A stretch of DNA of 64,000 bases. It comes from Clostridia bacterium (lineage in GTDB: Bacteria > Bacillota > Clostridia > Peptostreptococcales > Anaerovoracaceae). The DNA lies in contig CABJAP010000019.1 of NCBI GenBank assembly GCA_902363595.1, forward strand, positions 1 through 64,000, written 5' to 3'. The translations under genes were made by a program, and so were the position numbers. Each line of letters starts with the position of its first letter. Position 1 is the stretch's first letter. The notes under the pieces were generated by a model, which worked only from the letters and a program-made list of their open reading frames with translations, searched no databases and had not been told where the DNA came from. Shown one piece after another: positions 25,601 to 34,978 of the stretch.

Positions 25601-27813
25601 CCTTCTCCTTCTTCAAACGCCATTCGATGACAATAAGCGTTGATCAGTTCATAGGAGGTCTCCTTCTCCACATATTCGGCCCAATAGGTCATAAATCCGA
25701 TTTTCAAAGATCCCAGAGTATGCCCGTTGGTCTGATTGCGCATCTTATGCTCTGTCCTTTCACAATGAGAAATCACGTGAAACAGATCGTCCTCCAAAAT
25801 ATAATTGTGATCCAATTTTTGTTTCAATGCCTGGCTAATATCAATTGGTTTCCCTTTGACAAGACGGTCGGCGGTAAGGCCGGAATTTTCTTTTTGATCA
25901 TCGCTTTTTTGCAGCTGATGTTTCAGCGCTTCCCGGTTTTGCCTCCGCTGCGTCTGTGTCGGTGCCGTGCGGTTCTGGCAGTTTAAAGAAAATACCAGAT
26001 CCAGCACATGGACAGCATCTTTTCCCTCCGCGGCTAACAGATCTCTGCAGTTGCTGCAGTAGGTGATATACGGGACCGGACTCTGTGCCGCCCGCCTTTG
26101 TGTAACTTCCTTCGTGTACTGAGAATTGACAATCGCCGTATGGCCCCCATATCCGCAGCACCGGGCTCTGCTTTTTTCCGCAGGTATTGGCAAAAGCTCT
26201 GCACCTGCCCGTTCCGATAGACTGCGAACAGCCTGCTGGCCGGCATCGTCGTGTCTGGCGCTGCAAGGATCAAAGACAGCATAGGACGCATGATTGAGCT
26301 GCTGTTTCATAGGAGTCCGCCATTTTTCCAGCAGCGTATAAACCATCTCTCCCTTCAGCCCTCCAATATGCTCCTCCATCATTTTTTTACAAGTGGCGCA
26401 GGCAAAAATCACCTTGGGCTGACCCAGCGCCTCCCACTTTTTCTGGAAATCCCCAAACATGCGGCCTTCCCTTTCCTCATCGCCTGACCAGAGAGCAGGT
26501 GCGCCGCAGCAGTCTACAAGCAGCGCCACCCGGCCCACATGGGAGCAAATCCGCTGATAGGTTTTTAAAACGTACTGAGGATCCGATGCTCCCAACTGAC
26601 ATCCAGGGAAAAACAGCCAGCTGGGGTTTTCCCTCCTGTCCCAAAGAAACACGCTGTTTTCCCGCGCATGGGTCATATCCCGCAGAAAGAAGTCATGGAA
26701 TGCCCAAGGCATACGGCCTTTCTTATGAAGAATGCGCCGGGCTTCCAGCAAATATGACTGAAAATCGATGCCCTCCGGGCAGCATCTAACGCAGTATCCG
26801 CACTGACTGCAGGATGCAATCAGCTTGGTGGCCACCGTTATATCCGATAGCACCCCTTTCACTTGGGTTGTTCCCCTTACTTCTTCGATCATTTTAAGCG
26901 GGGATTTCCGATAATAACGGAGCAGATCGCAGTTTTTCTTACAGGCATCGCAGGAACACCGCAGACATCTGCCGGCTTCCTGCATGACCTGTTCTTTTTC
27001 GGCAGGGCCGTCTCCTGTGAGAAACGACCCCTGCCGCAGGATTTCTCCCAGATCGGGAAAAGGAATCGTTGTGGAAAACGATTTGTGTTCATGAGTCATT
27101 TTACCTGTTAAGAAATAGGTTTCGATGGCCACAGCACCCTCGATTCCCTGGGCAATGGCATGGATTGTATCCGCCCCCAGGAGGGAACCTCCTATGAAAA
27201 CGCCTTCCTTTTCCTCAATCCCCAAATTTCTTCCATTCCTTCCGGTGGCTATATAGACCGCATCAAAGTTTTCCTCAGCCAGTTCTGGCAGCGACAGGAT
27301 CTCAGAATTTAATCGCACATCCAGCTCTTCATACTGAAACTGTCTTTGTATATCGGTGAGAAATATGCTTTCCGGCAGCAGTTCCCACAGATGACCGCCC
27401 AAACGAGCATCCCGTTCAAACACCACAACTTGGTATTTTTTCAGGCAGAGCTTGAGCGCGCAGCTGAGGCCGCTGATCCCGCCGCCGATCACAGCTGCCC
27501 GTTTTCCCTTTAGCGGGACATTGTAGTCGATGGGGTCTAAGTTTTTCGTCAACCCGATCACAGCCTCTTCCAGCCGGCGCATATCAACAGCCGCATCGAT
27601 TTCGTTTCTGGGGCATGCTCCCCGGCAGTACTCCGGGCAGAGGGCAGATACCACCAGCGGAAACGCCACTGAGTTTTGATAAAGCTTATAAGCGGCGCGG
27701 AAGTTGCCCCGCTGTATCTTGTTCATAAAATCCGGCACATCCAGGTGAAAGGGACAGGCTGCGGAGCAAAAAGACGGTTCGTTTTCTTTACAGGTCTTAA
27801 CGTATTCTCTCAT
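25597..27813 (-). CDS. FAD/NAD oxidoreductase fused to [4Fe-4S] dicluster and CCG (HdrB/D-like) domains
   Basis: This 738-aa protein combines an N-terminal iron-sulfur Fer4_20 region as in glutamate synthase small subunit (CSAACPFHLDVPDF, CPEYCRGACPR), a flavin-binding Rossmann domain (AAVIGGGISGLSCALKL, about residue 107), a [4Fe-4S] pair (CSQCGYCVRCCPEG, about 330) and two CCG-type segments (FFPGCQLG to CCGAPALW, and FDPCSARH to CCGYGGH) like heterodisulfide reductase subunits B or D. A charged C-terminal extension ends it. I infer that it moves electrons between the molybdenum hydroxylase and a soluble carrier. Similar proteins are described as pyridine nucleotide-disulfide oxidoreductase/dicluster-binding proteins near molybdenum or selenium enzymes. 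It starts 12 bases after the hydroxylase stop. Confidence 0.8.
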   Translation of the reverse strand: MREYVKTCKENEPSFCSAACPFHLDVPDFMNKIQRGNFRAAYKLYQNSVAFPLVVSALCPEYCRGACPRNEIDAAVDMRRLEEAVIGLTKNLDPIDYNVPLKGKRAAVIGGGISGLSCALKLCLKKYQVVVFERDARLGGHLWELLPESIFLTDIQRQFQYEELDVRLNSEILSLPELAEENFDAVYIATGRNGRNLGIEEKEGVFIGGSLLGADTIHAIAQGIEGAVAIETYFLTGKMTHEHKSFSTTIPFPDLGEILRQGSFLTGDGPAEKEQVMQEAGRCLRCSCDACKKNCDLLRYYRKSPLKMIEEVRGTTQVKGVLSDITVATKLIASCSQCGYCVRCCPEGIDFQSYLLEARRILHKKGRMPWAFHDFFLRDMTHARENSVFLWDRRENPSWLFFPGCQLGASDPQYVLKTYQRICSHVGRVALLVDCCGAPALWSGDEEREGRMFGDFQKKWEALGQPKVIFACATCKKMMEEHIGGLKGEMVYTLLEKWRTPMKQQLNHASYAVFDPCSARHDDAGQQAVRSLSERAGAELLPIPAEKSRARCCGYGGHTAIVNSQYTKEVTQRRAAQSPVPYITYCSNCRDLLAAEGKDAVHVLDLVFSLNCQNRTAPTQTQRRQNREALKHQLQKSDDQKENSGLTADRLVKGKPIDISQALKQKLDHNYILEDDLFHVISHCERTEHKMRNQTNGHTLGSLKIGFMTYWAEYVEKETSYELINAYCHRMAFEEGEG

Positions 27814-27825
27814 GGCCAGACGTCT

Positions 27826-30672
27826 CTAAAACTTTCCGGTATCGCGTATCTTTTGGATTTCATCGTACATGTCCGGACCCAAATAATATTTTTTAGGCGG
27901 TTCAACCTTTTTTCCGGCTGCGATGGCCTCAAGGCCGGCTTTCACCTTTTCCGGTTTTGCCGGAAGCTCGTAAATGCGCACGCCGCAGGCATTGCTTATG
28001 GCGTTGATCACTGCCATATGGCCGCTGGACTGAAAGGCTTCCGATGCTCCCGATGAGCCGAAGGGTCCGTTCTTTCTCCTGGTTCCCATATGGATCAGCT
28101 GAATGTCATCCGGAATATCTTTGATATATGGCACACCACAGGAGAATGGGTTGTTATGCTTCCTCACATCCAGATAATCTTCGCTGAGGGCGAATCCCAT
28201 ACTGTGGGATATACCGCCGTAGGCCTGGCCTTCTACTGCATGGATATTTCCAATCACTCCCACATCGTCGATACAGGTGAATTTGAGGATCGTAGTTTTT
28301 CCTGTCTCCGTATCGACTTCAACTTCCGCCATATATAGCGCATAAGTATAGTCGATGGACGGGTTTCCCTGGCCAGTAATTGGATCGGTCGGCACCAGAC
28401 CAGGTACAGTGGCATTTTCATGCTGTCCCACATATTTGGTCGGAATTCCTTCTGCTGTCATTTCCTCATAAGTACGATACGTTCCATCCTCTTTGCGCAT
28501 GGCTTTTATCAGTTTTTCTGCAGCAATGATCGTCGCTTTTCCGTTCATGTAGTGGGAACGGCTGCTGGCGGATGAACCGCTGTTGGGGCACACAGCGCTG
28601 TCGTTTTGTATTAGCCTGATCTGATCCAAGGTTACGCCCAGCGGCTTGAGCGCCTCTGCCGTTACCATCAGCGAACCAATATCGCCTCCCTGGCCCAAAT
28701 CCTGCCAGGTATCATATTTTGTAAAGGTATTGTCCGGGTTCAATTCGATGGCTACGGTGCATTGATCAAAAGGATTATCGGTCACATTATAACCGCCCCA
28801 GGCCAGGCCGACGCCTCTTCGTTTCTGCGGCGTATCCTCAGCCCTGGCCTCTGCAACAGCCTTCTCATAAAGCGGTTTTAACCGTTTCATCATTTCTTCC
28901 ATAGGGTAATCGACAAAATCAGATCCTGCCAGATTTTTGTCTCCTTTCCTGGCGATGTTTCTCCAGCGAATTTCAAAAGGATCCATGCCGATCTTTTCTG
29001 CCAGCATATCGATGACCGCTTCTCCCGCCGTATAAGCCTGGGGCGAGCCGTATCCCCGATATGCCGTGCCAAAGCCGTGGTTGGTAAAGGCAACCCGTGA
29101 CAAGACTCTGGCGTTGGGAACAGAGTAGGGGAACAGAACAAAACGGATGACTTTGTTGGCCAGATCATCGCCCATTTCAGCATAAGCTCCGTGGTCAATA
29201 CCGATATCAAACTCGGCGGCAGTAATCTTTCCGTTCTCGTCGCAGGCCAAGCGGGCATTGCTGTAAGAGGCGGACCGTTTTCCGCTGAAGTGCATGAATT
29301 CTTCGTAGGACATGGACAACGCAATCGGCATCTCTGTTGCCATGGCTGCTATCCCAGCCAGTGCAAAAGATGCAGCTGTAATGGACCAGCCAAAGCTGCC
29401 GCCTGCCGGATTCATAACCATGCGCACCCGTTCCGGCGGCAAACCGATGGATTGGGCAACATCGCTTTTATTCCAATAGATGGACTGGGATTTACAATGG
29501 ATCGTCAAAACATCGTCCTCATCAAAGTACGCCTGTACAGTATCTCCTTCAATGGAAAGGTGAGGCTCTCTTGTGGAATAAAAACTGCCGCTCACTGCAT
29601 ACTCCCCTTCATCAATGAGCGTTTCCACATCCTCATCTCCCTTGACAAGGGGCCACTTTGCATAAATATTGGGGGATTCTTCATGGATGCGAATGGCATC
29701 GGGCATGGCCGCATCCAGATAGTTTACATACTCCGGCAGAGGTTCGATTTCGACCTTTACCTTCTCGGCCGCCGCTTTGGCTTGCTCTTTTGTTACAGCC
29801 GCCACCATGGCTGCCACATCGCCGTACATACGGATCCGATCTTCCGCTAGAATATGATGGGGCGCTTTCATATTGGTGGAAAGGGGCGATGCTGTAAAGA
29901 GATCCATATGATTGGTGCCTTTTACATCTTTGCTGGTAATTACTTTGACAACGCCCGGCATCTTTTCCGCCTCTGTGCAGTCGATGCTAATGATGGCTCC
30001 ATGACTTACTTTTCTCGGCTGAACCAGTGCTACATGCAAGGTGCCCGGAGGCATTTTCAGCTCCACGTCATCGCCGTAGTCCACCGTACCGCAGGCCTTA
30101 CCCAATGCGGAAGGCCTTACAACAGGTTTTCCGTAGTATTCCTTAGTCTGGTCATCTGGCTTATACCAAATTTCCTCTATGGTCTTTTCACCCCGCATCA
30201 CTTCTGCTGCCAGCATCACCGCATCTACCAGCTGTTTATATCCGGTGCAGCGGCAGACGTTTCGGTGTTTTTGGAACCAATCTCTGACTTCTTCCCGCGC
30301 AGGCGCTGGATTTTCTTTCAGCAGTCCATAGGCAGACACAATAAAGCCCGGTGTGCAGAATCCGCATTGAACGCCGCCGCAGTTAACCCAAGCTGCCTGA
30401 AGGGGATGGGGCTGGTTGGGCGTGCCGATTCCTTCTATCGTTGTCAGCTGACTGTATTCTTCCACTGTTTTGATCTTCTTTGTGCAGGAACGGATCACCT
30501 TCCCGTTGAGAATTACAGAACAAGCGCCGCAGACCCCGGTCCCGCACCCGACCTTTGTCCCAGTAAGACCCAGCCGGCGAATTACCGACGCCAGGGTATC
30601 CTTCTCTGGGTCACAAATAAACGTTCGATCCGCGCCATTCATGTTCAACGTCATTTTCTTTAATTTCATCAT
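27826..30672 (-). CDS. molybdenum hydroxylase, aldehyde oxidoreductase (Mop) type
   Basis: This 948-aa single-chain enzyme of the xanthine oxidase family has two N-terminal [2Fe-2S] domains (plant type CGTGVCGACSV, about residue 45; helical type CGFCTPGF and CRCTGY, about 108-145) directly followed by the molybdopterin-binding domains, with no FAD domain. This is the layout of Desulfovibrio gigas aldehyde oxidoreductase. The catalytic Glu segment FGSSGASEAF is present near residue 875. It hydroxylates an aldehyde or an N-heterocycle using water. AGGAGG eight bases upstream selects ATG 30672. A sigma-54 promoter precedes it; electron acceptor, Cys-rich protein and amidohydrolase follow in one operon, favouring a heterocycle substrate over a simple aldehyde. 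Confidence 0.87.
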   Translation of the reverse strand: MMKLKKMTLNMNGADRTFICDPEKDTLASVIRRLGLTGTKVGCGTGVCGACSVILNGKVIRSCTKKIKTVEEYSQLTTIEGIGTPNQPHPLQAAWVNCGGVQCGFCTPGFIVSAYGLLKENPAPAREEVRDWFQKHRNVCRCTGYKQLVDAVMLAAEVMRGEKTIEEIWYKPDDQTKEYYGKPVVRPSALGKACGTVDYGDDVELKMPPGTLHVALVQPRKVSHGAIISIDCTEAEKMPGVVKVITSKDVKGTNHMDLFTASPLSTNMKAPHHILAEDRIRMYGDVAAMVAAVTKEQAKAAAEKVKVEIEPLPEYVNYLDAAMPDAIRIHEESPNIYAKWPLVKGDEDVETLIDEGEYAVSGSFYSTREPHLSIEGDTVQAYFDEDDVLTIHCKSQSIYWNKSDVAQSIGLPPERVRMVMNPAGGSFGWSITAASFALAGIAAMATEMPIALSMSYEEFMHFSGKRSASYSNARLACDENGKITAAEFDIGIDHGAYAEMGDDLANKVIRFVLFPYSVPNARVLSRVAFTNHGFGTAYRGYGSPQAYTAGEAVIDMLAEKIGMDPFEIRWRNIARKGDKNLAGSDFVDYPMEEMMKRLKPLYEKAVAEARAEDTPQKRRGVGLAWGGYNVTDNPFDQCTVAIELNPDNTFTKYDTWQDLGQGGDIGSLMVTAEALKPLGVTLDQIRLIQNDSAVCPNSGSSASSRSHYMNGKATIIAAEKLIKAMRKEDGTYRTYEEMTAEGIPTKYVGQHENATVPGLVPTDPITGQGNPSIDYTYALYMAEVEVDTETGKTTILKFTCIDDVGVIGNIHAVEGQAYGGISHSMGFALSEDYLDVRKHNNPFSCGVPYIKDIPDDIQLIHMGTRRKNGPFGSSGASEAFQSSGHMAVINAISNACGVRIYELPAKPEKVKAGLEAIAAGKKVEPPKKYYLGPDMYDEIQKIRDTGKF

Positions 30673-30736
30673 GAACAAATCCTCCTGTTCGCATCATAAT
30701 AGCTAACCAGTATTCCTTTGATATCCTTTTTAATCC

Positions 30737-30751
30737 GCAATCTCTATGCCA
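30737..30751 (-). promoter_or_regulatory. sigma-54 promoter of the molybdenum hydroxylase operon
   Basis: The minus strand reads TGGCAT, five bases, TTGC, 65 bases before the hydroxylase start. Confidence 0.87.
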
Positions 30752-30800
30752 ATTTGAAAATGCTTATTTTCAACGATTTTCACTGATTCTTCAGACTTTC

Positions 30801-30816
30801 TATGCGCATGCGCATA
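30801..30816. promoter_or_regulatory. candidate activator site of the molybdenum hydroxylase operon
   Basis: TATGCGCATGCGCATA is a perfect 16-bp palindrome 50 bases upstream of the -24 element, with another half-site TATGCG at 30822-30827. Position and symmetry fit an enhancer site for a Fis-type activator, possibly EBP 2. Confidence 0.55.
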
Positions 30817-30827
30817 ATGCCTATGCG

Positions 30828-32174
30828 TCAACACCTGTTTCTCAAACGGCGAATCAGCTCTTCGTGCTTCGTTTTTGAAATCGGATAAAGCAGCACAAAG
30901 ACAGCTGCCGTTAAAAATAAAATCCCTGGTACCACGGTCAGAGAAATCTGGATCCCCCATAGGGCGGTCCGGCTTTGCCGCAGCATATCGGGTTCATAGC
31001 CAAAGAAAAAAAGGACACCGGCCAGCAGCTGTGTAGCACAGGCATTGGATACTTTCAAAATGATTTTGGACAAAGAGAGAATCGTTGCTTCCCGGCGCCT
31101 GTGGTTTTGGTATTCATCCACTTCGCTGATATCGTAGAGCATGGGATAAATCAGCTGCCAATAGGCCGAACTGCCGATTGTAAAGGCGATTATATAAAGG
31201 CATAAAAAGAGCAGAGAGTTGATGCCGAATATACCAAAACCGATCGATAGAATACCGGCCCCAATGTAACATCCTGCCATGACGATCCGTTTATCACCTT
31301 TTTTGGTGCAGGCAGACAAGATTGGAGTCATGAGAATTCCAAATCCGGTCATAACTGCAAACACAACGGATTTGCTCTCCTCTGAAATGCTTAGGTTATA
31401 TTTCATAAAGTAGGCGATGCTGGAGCTGGAGAAAACATTGGCTATGCACACCAGCAGAGTCACGGCAAGGAGTAATCGCATCGGCTTTAATTGAAAAACT
31501 TCCCAATATTCTTTTATAACCGTCTTCTGCTGCTTTAGCTTCGGCGGCAAGCCGGTCGTTTTGCTGGAGAACCATCTGCATGTTGCAATCTGCGAAAGGG
31601 CGGAGAGAACGGCGATACCCAGTATGCTGGCCTGCCACGCCCTTTCCTGGCTCAAGCCCTCTGACTGAAGAAGCTTTACCAGTGGCAGCAATATGGCAAT
31701 ACTGGTCAGATTCCCCAACCCCATAAAAAATCTGGCGTAGCTTCGCAGGGATGTTCGTTCCCCTGAATCCGTCGTCATATCGGCCCCAAGAGCCTCATAG
31801 GGAATCATAAAAAAGGAGTGGGCTGTCATCAGCAGGGACATTACAACCGTATAGTAAATGCCGACAAACAGGGCGCTGCCTTTTACAACGGTAAACATCA
31901 TCACCAGTGCAGCAGACATTGGCATAATGGAAGCCTTCATATACGGCAGCCGCCGGCCGCCGGCAAAGGAAAAGCGGTCGGAAAGATAGCCGATCAGTCC
32001 GATTGAAAAAGCGTTCCATATTGTGGAAATAAAAATGATATGGCCGGCCGCCAACGTTTCTACCCCTGCGATATCGGTCATAAAAAAGAGCGCATAAATC
32101 ACCAATAAATTGTAAACTGCCGTATCGCCCAGTGAAGCGGCGCCATATCTGATTTTTTCTTTTAATGAAAACAT
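30828..32174 (-). CDS. GPH/MFS family cation symporter
   Basis: This 448-aa membrane protein has 12 hydrophobic helices and the glycoside-pentoside-hexuronide (GPH, MelB-like) pattern: KIRYGAASLGDTAVYNL at the N-terminus, LIGYLSDRFSFAGGRRLPY between helices 2 and 3, and MIPYEALGADMTTDSGERT later. Besides sugars, this fold is found in many catabolic clusters with unusual substrates. It is driven by a sigma-54 promoter and lies just upstream of the molybdenum hydroxylase operon, so it may import the hydroxylase substrate. The start at ATG 32174 is supported by GGAG eight bases ahead. Confidence 0.83.
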   Translation of the reverse strand: MFSLKEKIRYGAASLGDTAVYNLLVIYALFFMTDIAGVETLAAGHIIFISTIWNAFSIGLIGYLSDRFSFAGGRRLPYMKASIMPMSAALVMMFTVVKGSALFVGIYYTVVMSLLMTAHSFFMIPYEALGADMTTDSGERTSLRSYARFFMGLGNLTSIAILLPLVKLLQSEGLSQERAWQASILGIAVLSALSQIATCRWFSSKTTGLPPKLKQQKTVIKEYWEVFQLKPMRLLLAVTLLVCIANVFSSSSIAYFMKYNLSISEESKSVVFAVMTGFGILMTPILSACTKKGDKRIVMAGCYIGAGILSIGFGIFGINSLLFLCLYIIAFTIGSSAYWQLIYPMLYDISEVDEYQNHRRREATILSLSKIILKVSNACATQLLAGVLFFFGYEPDMLRQSRTALWGIQISLTVVPGILFLTAAVFVLLYPISKTKHEELIRRLRNRC

Positions 32175-32191
32175 TCTATCCTCTCCCCACA

Positions 32192-32212
32192 CCTATATGT
32201 TCTACATATAGG
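32192..32212. promoter_or_regulatory. palindrome at the transporter start site
   Basis: Arms CCTATATGT and ACATATAGG flank three bases, a perfect inverted repeat between the sigma-54 promoter and ribosome binding site of the GPH transporter. It may be an operator or an mRNA hairpin. Confidence 0.4.
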
Positions 32213-32216
32213 AATT

Positions 32217-32231
32217 GCAAGTTCCATTCCA
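32217..32231 (-). promoter_or_regulatory. sigma-54 promoter of the GPH transporter
   Basis: The minus strand reads TGGAAT, five bases, TTGC, with the essential GG and GC at correct spacing, 43 bases before the start. Confidence 0.7.
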
Positions 32232-32265
32232 CCACAATTATTGAAAAAACAAAAAATTTCGTCAA

Positions 32266-32280
32266 TGGCACAAGAATTGC
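32266..32280 (+). promoter_or_regulatory. sigma-54 promoter of the unknown 137-aa gene
   Basis: The plus strand reads TGGCAC, five bases, TTGC, a perfect match, divergent from the transporter promoter with 34 bases between. It leaves a 160-base leader before the gene. Confidence 0.85.
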
Positions 32281-32449
32281 GTATTTCTTAGGGTAGATTG
32301 TGTCAATAATAAAAGGGAAGAAGATACTTCCATGCAAGTATGGGAAAGAATACTTTATCTTATAAGCTGGTTCTATGTTGACTTGCATAGCTGATATGCG
32401 GCCGTGCATTTCGACAGTCTGCCAGAGAAAAACATATTGGGGGATTTTT

Positions 32450-32863
32450 ATGATTAATGAAAAGGAACATATTTCACATTTAATAAGAACGTTTATTGAA
32501 GAGATCATTCACCCTTACCGGGAACTGAATGTTCAGATGTCCGAGCAATGGATGCAGGCAGGAAGGGACGACTTTGATTACAATGGTGTGATTCACGGCC
32601 TCCTTCATTTAAAAAAAGCGGCCGAGGAGCTGGCCCGTGATTCTGATAAGACGGATGTGCAGCCGGAGCAGCAAGCTCTATTCAACAAATGCGTCACCCT
32701 CTTCATCACAGCTGTGGAGCAGCAGATACAGACGCTTCGTACTCTGGGATATCAGGCTGCACAAACGATCGGCGCTGCTGCACAAGAACAAGACCAAAGC
32801 CAGCGCTATCTGGCTTCCATGAGCAAAAACCTGACAGCGCTGAAACAGAGTCTCAAAAAATAG
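32450..32863 (+). CDS. unknown 137-aa helical protein under sigma-54 control
   Basis: I do not recognise this protein. It is soluble, mostly alpha-helical and probably coiled-coil in its second half (QQIQTLRTLGYQAAQTIGAAA, then a Lys-rich tail). There are no cysteines in metal-site spacing and no signal peptide. GGGGGA five bases ahead of ATG 32450 fixes the start, 25 codons inside the longer frame. It is divergent from the GPH transporter, has its own perfect sigma-54 promoter and a strong terminator, so it is a genuine gene. It may be a small accessory or substrate-sensing protein of the hydroxylase region. Confidence 0.6.
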   Translation: MINEKEHISHLIRTFIEEIIHPYRELNVQMSEQWMQAGRDDFDYNGVIHGLLHLKKAAEELARDSDKTDVQPEQQALFNKCVTLFITAVEQQIQTLRTLGYQAAQTIGAAAQEQDQSQRYLASMSKNLTALKQSLKK

Positions 32864-32916
32864 GGATAGCCCCTTAGAAAATCAGAAAAAGCATACGCTG
32901 CCCAGCGCACTCACGC

Positions 32917-32963
32917 AAAAGGGCTGCTGCATGAAAAAGCAATTCATACAGCAGCCCTTTTTT
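32917..32963 (+). terminator. strong intrinsic terminator
   Basis: Arms AAAAGGGCTGCTG and CAGCAGCCCTTTT with a T-run lie 54 bases after the 137-aa gene. It can probably act in both directions. Confidence 0.85.
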
Positions 32964-33008
32964 CTATATTCTCTTAAAAATCTGTGCGAATCAATACCAC
33001 ATCAATCC

Positions 33009-33166
33009 GGTCAATATGTTATAACTTGCGAGCCAGGTTGAGCAAGTTTCACTTATTCTGCACCTCTCGGCAGCTCCGTATTAATCTGGTCAGAATAGTA
33101 TACCTTGCAAGCCGCGTCGCAGCAAGATTCAGTAATTTTTACCCTGCGGCAACGCCGTATTCAATG
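33009..33166. repeat. two tandem 79-base structured repeats
   Basis: Units 33009-33087 and 33088-33166 both start GGTCA, share CTTGC, AGCC, AGCAAG, TTCA, ATT, ACC, CGGCA and CCGTATT at matching offsets, and are about two thirds identical. Each carries a CTTGC/GCAAG stem. A second stem pairs ATTCTG-x-ACC with GGTCAGAAT in unit 1 and ATTTTTACC with GGTAAAAAT at the end of unit 2, so paired bases differ yet stay complementary. They fill the gap after the EBP 2 stop and would be in its 3' untranslated region. Confidence 0.6.
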
Positions 33167-33175
33167 GTAAAAATA

Positions 33176-34978
33176 CTACACATTGATATCCAGCTCAGTG
33201 AGCTTACGGTACAAGGTTGCCCTGGAAAGGCCCAATTCTTTGGCAACTGTATCCTTCGCATTGCCGCTGCTGCCATACTTCTTAAGCTTACGGGTAATGA
33301 TTTCTTTTTCGTATCGCTTGACCTGCTCCGACAGAGGCAGATTGGTATCCTGAAATTTCATGATGCTGTCCTCGTTGCGCAAAAGCCGGGTTGGGACTTC
33401 ATCCATGCCAATAGTATCGCCGAAGGCCATGTTGGTTCCGTATTCCACTGCATTTTCCAATTCTCGGACGTTTCCCGGCCAGTCGTGATTGACGTAAAGC
33501 TCCTCAACTTCCTTGGTGAATCCGGTAATTTTGCGATTCATGAAAGTATTATATTTTTTCAAGAAATGGTACATCAAAAGCTTGATATCATCTCGCCGCT
33601 CTCTCAATGGAGGAATCATCAGCGGAATAACACTGAGCCTGTAATATAAGTCCTCACGGAACGTTCCCTCGCGGATCATACCTTCCAGGTCCTTATTGGT
33701 GGCCGCGATTACCCGAACATCAACAATAATATTTTTATTGCCGCCAACCCTTTCAAAGCGCATGTTCTGAAGAACATGGAGAATTTTAACCTGCAGGTGG
33801 GGCGGCATGTCGCCGATTTCATCCAGAAAAATGGTTCCGCCGTTGGCCAATTCGAACTTTCCGGCCTTGCCTTTATCGCTGGCACCGGTAAAGGCGCCCT
33901 TTTCGTAGCCGAACAGTTCACTTTCCAGCAAATTTTCAGGAATGGCTCCGCAGTTGACCGTTACAAAGGGGCCTTCTCCTCTTGGGCTTGCATAATGGAT
34001 GGCTTTGGCGAACATCTCTTTTCCCGTACCGCTCTCTCCAGTGATCAATACGGTGGAGTTGCCTTTGGCCGTAATCATAGCCTGCTTTTTGGCCCGTTTT
34101 ATTTCGTCGCTGTTGCCGACAATATCGTCCAGAGTGTTTTTCAGTGCTCTGGTATTGATATTATAAACCAGTTTTTGTGCTTCTTCGATATCTCGGAAAG
34201 AGATGACCACTCCGCCTATGTCATCTCCTGACATGTAAGGCTTTGCCGTTACAATAAAATGCATCTGACCTCGGTCCGTCTTGAAAATCTCTTCGTTTTC
34301 CGTATAGCCCCGGCCGGTCTCTATGACCTCCAGTGCCGGTGTACCGAGCATAAACTCATTGATATGGGTTCCGATCAAATCTGCCTTGGTCGTTTTAAAA
34401 AGGGTGGCCGCCATATTATTGCAGTGTTTAATATATCCGCCTCTATCCAGCGCAAAGATGCCTTCGTGGGTGGTCTCCAAAACCGTAGACATCTCGTCCC
34501 TGGAGATTTCCACGTCCTCCAGTATCTCCTGCTGAGCAGCTTTCGCTGCTAAAAGGTCGGCCATCTTCTCAACAAAGGTAACCATGCTTCTCTTTTTATC
34601 CAGTAGAATCTCCCTCTGCTCTTCCGTAAAGGCTACCAGTCCGATGACTCCTATGATATTTTCGCCCATTTTAATGGGCGTACAGATCTCTGACAGTTCT
34701 CCGAAATGGGTCTGTCCGCTGCCCATGTCATCGTAGTTTTCTTCTGCTTTTGCATCTTCTATGTATTCTGTTACGCCGCTTCTGAGAACTCTGGCATACA
34801 GATAATTGCTATCCAGTCGGCCGCTTTCTTCCTTTTGGCCGATCATCGCAGCGTAAATGCCCGTTCCGCCTAAAATCGTCAAATCCGTATCGACGATCTC
34901 AACTTCCACACCAATGGCGATACTAATAGCCTCCGCCACCTGGGTGACACTATTGGAAATTTGTTTTAATATGGACAT
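33176..34978 (-). CDS. sigma-54-dependent transcriptional activator, GAF-like/PAS-AAA+-Fis (EBP 2)
   Basis: This 600-aa enhancer-binding protein has an N-terminal ligand-binding domain of the type seen in sugar-diacid and related regulators (about 1-150), a PAS domain (about 165-280), an AAA+ domain with Walker A GESGTGKE, the sigma-54 contact GAFTGA and Walker [11 protein letters not shown], and a C-terminal helix-turn-helix [20 protein letters not shown]. It is next to the divergent transporter and 137-aa sigma-54 genes and close to the molybdenum hydroxylase operon, and is the best candidate to activate them. AAGGAGA five bases upstream fixes ATG 34978. A lone TATAAT at 35017-35022 (minus strand) may be its -10 box. 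Confidence 0.9.
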   Translation of the reverse strand: MSILKQISNSVTQVAEAISIAIGVEVEIVDTDLTILGGTGIYAAMIGQKEESGRLDSNYLYARVLRSGVTEYIEDAKAEENYDDMGSGQTHFGELSEICTPIKMGENIIGVIGLVAFTEEQREILLDKKRSMVTFVEKMADLLAAKAAQQEILEDVEISRDEMSTVLETTHEGIFALDRGGYIKHCNNMAATLFKTTKADLIGTHINEFMLGTPALEVIETGRGYTENEEIFKTDRGQMHFIVTAKPYMSGDDIGGVVISFRDIEEAQKLVYNINTRALKNTLDDIVGNSDEIKRAKKQAMITAKGNSTVLITGESGTGKEMFAKAIHYASPRGEGPFVTVNCGAIPENLLESELFGYEKGAFTGASDKGKAGKFELANGGTIFLDEIGDMPPHLQVKILHVLQNMRFERVGGNKNIIVDVRVIAATNKDLEGMIREGTFREDLYYRLSVIPLMIPPLRERRDDIKLLMYHFLKKYNTFMNRKITGFTKEVEELYVNHDWPGNVRELENAVEYGTNMAFGDTIGMDEVPTRLLRNEDSIMKFQDTNLPLSEQVKRYEKEIITRKLKKYGSSGNAKDTVAKELGLSRATLYRKLTELDINV

